Of a stretch of DNA of 64,000 nt, positions 62,371 to 64,000 are shown in pieces. How positions within the stretch are numbered: the stretch's first letter is position 1; every line of letters starts with the position of its first letter. The notes beneath the pieces are model-generated. The model saw only the letters and a program-made list of their open reading frames with translations, was not told where the DNA came from and ran no database searches. Source of the DNA: Streptomyces niger. Its GTDB lineage: Bacteria > Actinomycetota > Actinomycetes > Streptomycetales > Streptomycetaceae. Made by a program: the position numbers and the translations under genes. The stretch is from assembly GCF_000718305.1 (NCBI RefSeq), contig NZ_JOFQ01000003.1, forward strand, positions 448,527 through 512,526, given 5' to 3'.

Positions 62371-62913
62371 TCACCAGAGCCATCTCTCCAGGAACTCGAC
62401 CCAGATGTAGCCGACGAATCCGTCGAAGGCCGGCGGGTCGATGGCCTTCAGCTGCACGGCGAGCCGGCCCAGCTCGGCCACCGCGGCGCCCTCGTCGGCG
62501 TGCGGGTCGTTGAGGATCGCCGACCCGCTGACGTGCAGCCCGTAGTGGTGCAGCGTACGCAGCCACAGCTCTATCGAGGAGTTGGCGAACCACGCCTCGC
62601 CGTCGGGCAGTACGTAGTACACCGCCCCGGAATCGGGATCGACGCCGAACGCCCAGGTCAGCGCGGGTGAACGGCTGCCGTGCGAATTCTGCGTCAGACG
62701 GTACAGCAGCCGGCCGTCGCTGGTGCGCAGCTGCGGCTCGGGCTCGTGCTGGAAGGACGCCGTACCGATGAGGTTGTCCACCACCGGTATGCCGGTGGTC
62801 ACCAGTAACTCCTTCTGCCGCTCCGGTATCCGCCACCCCGCCACGGCGTCCCGCTCGGCCCGGACGACATGGCCGGCACCGGCCCACGCCACCAGCTCTT
62901 CATATTTCGGCAC
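62371..62913 (-). CDS. SUKH-4-type immunity protein (orphan) with a TTA codon
   Basis: 180 residues from GTG 62913 (GGGAGGGG upstream). The pattern ITPERQKELLVTTGIPVVDN-like (here WRIPERQKELLVTTGIPVVD), VYYVLPDGEAWFANSSIELW, LRTLHHYGLHVSG and a final FVGYIWVEFLERWLW fits the SUKH-4 superfamily, immunity proteins against nucleic-acid deaminase or nuclease toxins. No toxin gene lies next to it. Codon 36 (62808-62806) is TTA. Operator copy B is 125 bases upstream. The role may be toxin immunity or a domesticated function. Confidence 0.75.
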   Translation of the reverse strand: MPKYEELVAWAGAGHVVRAERDAVAGWRIPERQKELLVTTGIPVVDNLIGTASFQHEPEPQLRTSDGRLLYRLTQNSHGSRSPALTWAFGVDPDSGAVYYVLPDGEAWFANSSIELWLRTLHHYGLHVSGSAILNDPHADEGAAVAELGRLAVQLKAIDPPAFDGFVGYIWVEFLERWLW

Positions 62914-63037
62914 AGGAGCCCCTCCCCCACGGCTGATCGCACGCGGCGGGACTCTACCGGGAACAACCGTCCGGCGAGTCGGACATCTGACCACGCGGCA
63001 CGGCGCGAAGGAGCAGACCGGGGCGGAAAAGCGAGTG

Positions 63038-63051
63038 GAACGGTCGTTAAG
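63038..63051. promoter_or_regulatory. TetR-type operator, copy B (upstream of the SUKH-4-like gene)
   Basis: GAACGGTCGTTAAG, 13 of 14 the same as copy A. It lies 19 bases beyond the tetR stop and ~125 bases above the SUKH-4-like start. Confidence 0.65.
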
Positions 63052-63069
63052 TGGGGGCGTCGCGAGGGG

Positions 63070-63675
63070 TCAGCGGGACCGGCGCGGGAGGCTGCCCGCC
63101 GGCCGGTACTCGACCAGGACGAGCGCCAACTCCACGTATCGCTCGGCGAGTTCGTCCACCCCGACATCACCGCCCGCGCGATACCACTGTGCTACCGCGT
63201 TGCACATGGCGATCACCCCGCGCCGGGCGTCCTCCGGATGCGGCGTACGGAAAACTCCCTGCGACACGCCGGCGTCGACCACTTCGTGAAAAAGCCGCGA
63301 GCCGTCGTACTGGCGCTGCCGCGCCTCTTTCAGCCGGTCCTCGGAGAGGTGGCGCCACTCGGTGAGGAGCAGGCTGCTCTCCAGCCGGCGTTCGGCGCGG
63401 TAGCGGACAGTGGCCCGGACCAGCGCGGCCAGCCGCTCCCCCGCGTCCTCGCCGACCCGTGCCAGCTCCTGGTCGCAGGAGGTGAAGTACTGCGTGCTGC
63501 TCTCGTGCAGCAGGGCGTGCAGCAGCTCCTGCTTGCCGGAGTAGTAGTGGTACATCGCGGAGAGGCTGACGCCGGCCCGCCGGGCTATGTCGCGGATGGA
63601 CGCCGCGCCGTATCCGCGGCCGGCGAACTCGTGCCGGGCGGCGTCGAGAATGGCCCTCTGGCCGGCAGGCTGCAC
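63070..63675 (-). CDS. TetR-family regulator, probably of fatty/acyl-CoA catabolism
   Basis: 201 residues from GTG 63675 with AGGAGGGGG directly upstream; the longer frame to 63750 overlaps the operator. HTH at ~8-52: GQRAILDAARHEFAGRGYGA, ASIRDIARRAGVSLSAMYHY and YSGKQELLHALLHE. The C-terminal TetR_C domain has ERRLESSLLLTEWRHLSED and DARRGVIAMCNAVAQWYRAG, seen in regulators near acyl-CoA dehydrogenase genes. Operator copy C lies 22 bases above its start (autoregulation) and copy A is at the acyl-CoA dehydrogenase promoter. Confidence 0.9.
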   Translation of the reverse strand: MQPAGQRAILDAARHEFAGRGYGAASIRDIARRAGVSLSAMYHYYSGKQELLHALLHESSTQYFTSCDQELARVGEDAGERLAALVRATVRYRAERRLESSLLLTEWRHLSEDRLKEARQRQYDGSRLFHEVVDAGVSQGVFRTPHPEDARRGVIAMCNAVAQWYRAGGDVGVDELAERYVELALVLVEYRPAGSLPRRSR

Positions 63676-63696
63676 CGCCGCCCCCTCCTGACGGAA

Positions 63697-63710
63697 CTTA
63701 ACGAACGTTG
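63697..63710. promoter_or_regulatory. TetR-type operator, copy C (tetR's own promoter)
   Basis: Minus-strand CAACGTTCGTTAAG; reads CTTAACGAACGTTG on the plus strand. It matches copies A and B at 12 of 14 positions. Confidence 0.75.
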
Positions 63711-63754
63711 GCTCAGTGTACGGGGGCGGAGGGCGCACCGGCCCGTACACAGCA

Positions 63755-63788
63755 GAACGCCGCCCGGCGGCGCGACCGGGCGGCGTTC
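63755..63788 (-). terminator. Terminator of the reductase gene at the right edge
   Basis: Thirteen-base stem GAACGCCGCCCGG / CCGGGCGGCGTTC around an 8-base loop, 20 bases beyond the reductase stop at 63808. Confidence 0.8.
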
Positions 63789-63807
63789 CGTCAGATGTCC
63801 CCGCGGA

Positions 63808-64000
63808 TCAGGCCTGGGTGGGGAGGCCGGAGAGGCGCTCGACGCCGCGCAGGAGGGCGGAGTGGTCCAGGCCGCCGTCGCCCTGGGCGCGCAGGGCGGC
63901 GACGAGGTTGGCGACGACGGCGCCGACGGGGAGGGCCGCGCCGACGTTGCGGGCGGCGTCGGTGACGATGCCCATGTCCTTGTGGTGCAGGTCGATGCGG
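63808..64000 (-). CDS. 2-hydroxy-3-oxopropionate (tartronate semialdehyde) reductase, C-terminal part
   Basis: The minus strand is open from the window edge to a TGA at 63808-63810. The ~63 visible residues (LHHKDMGIVTDAARNVGAAL, PVGAVVANLVAALRAQGDGG, LDHSALLRGVERLSG) match the end of the beta-hydroxyacid dehydrogenase family, GarR/GlxR type, with the typical HKD(M/L)GI...D.A...G..LP and D.SAL patterns. It works in glyoxylate/glycerate metabolism. The N-terminus and NADPH site are outside the window. Confidence 0.78.
   Translation of the reverse strand, partial: RIDLHHKDMGIVTDAARNVGAALPVGAVVANLVAALRAQGDGGLDHSALLRGVERLSGLPTQA

Overview
The window is very GC-rich actinobacterial DNA, most probably from a Streptomyces or a close relative. 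Pointers are the codon use, the many GTG starts, the GTGA, ATGA and TGATG overlaps between genes, a Streptomyces-type extracellular contractile injection system (eCIS), a Tat-exported GH3 enzyme, several leaderless-looking starts, and rare TTA (bldA-type) codons confined to a few conflict-type genes. All functional calls come from reading the translations and comparing them with families known to me; no database search was run.

Region 1 (1-13.9 kb): eleven tightly coupled minus-strand genes of a phage-tail-like eCIS (sheath, tube, tail assembly protein, a 52-residue protein, a 1130-residue disordered protein with repeated VQR motifs, a second tube-like protein, LysM adaptor, VgrG/gp5 spike, gp25-like wedge, baseplate J, and a tail protein I cut by the window edge). 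A divergent membrane protein with an exterior ricin-type lectin domain follows. Region 2 (13.9-22.4 kb): two gene remnants, a GH3 beta-glucosidase, a thioesterase, and a UDP-glucose dehydrogenase / glycosyltransferase / MFS exporter cassette facing a TetR gene.

Region 3 (22.4-44.3 kb) is the most informative part. It is an almost complete copy of the KstR2 regulon, the mycobacterial and rhodococcal pathway for steroid rings C and D (HIP, the hexahydroindanedione propionate). Gene order closely follows Mycobacterium tuberculosis: two SDRs divergent from echA20-ipdA-ipdB-ipdC, then fadA6-kstR2-ipdF-fadE30 divergent from an enoyl-CoA hydratase-fadE31-fadE32-fadE33-fadD3. KstR2-like palindromes lie in both divergent promoters. 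Next to it are kshA (3-ketosteroid 9alpha-hydroxylase oxygenase) and the last ~80 residues of a 3-ketosteroid delta1-dehydrogenase (KstD) fused in frame to a foreign CxxC leader, apparently a deletion scar. A flavin monooxygenase plus hydroxysteroid-type SDR pair and a distant HSL-type esterase share a promoter/operator motif, and a PadR regulator sits beside the esterase copy.

Region 4 (44.3-55 kb) holds a TetR-controlled amino-acid permease and amidohydrolase, a glutathionyl-hydroquinone-reductase-like protein, a PrmC-related methyltransferase, a CBS protein, a small toxin-antitoxin pair and a GntR regulator with an IlvD/Edd dehydratase. Region 5 (55-64 kb) has a GT4 glycosyltransferase, a degenerate CD-NTase-like protein, a GNAT acetyltransferase, an acyl-CoA dehydrogenase operon ending in an SDR/acyl-CoA-synthetase chimera, an orphan SUKH-4-type immunity protein, a TetR regulator and the end of a 2-hydroxy-3-oxopropionate reductase gene. 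Three copies of one palindrome link the last TetR gene to the acyl-CoA dehydrogenase operon.
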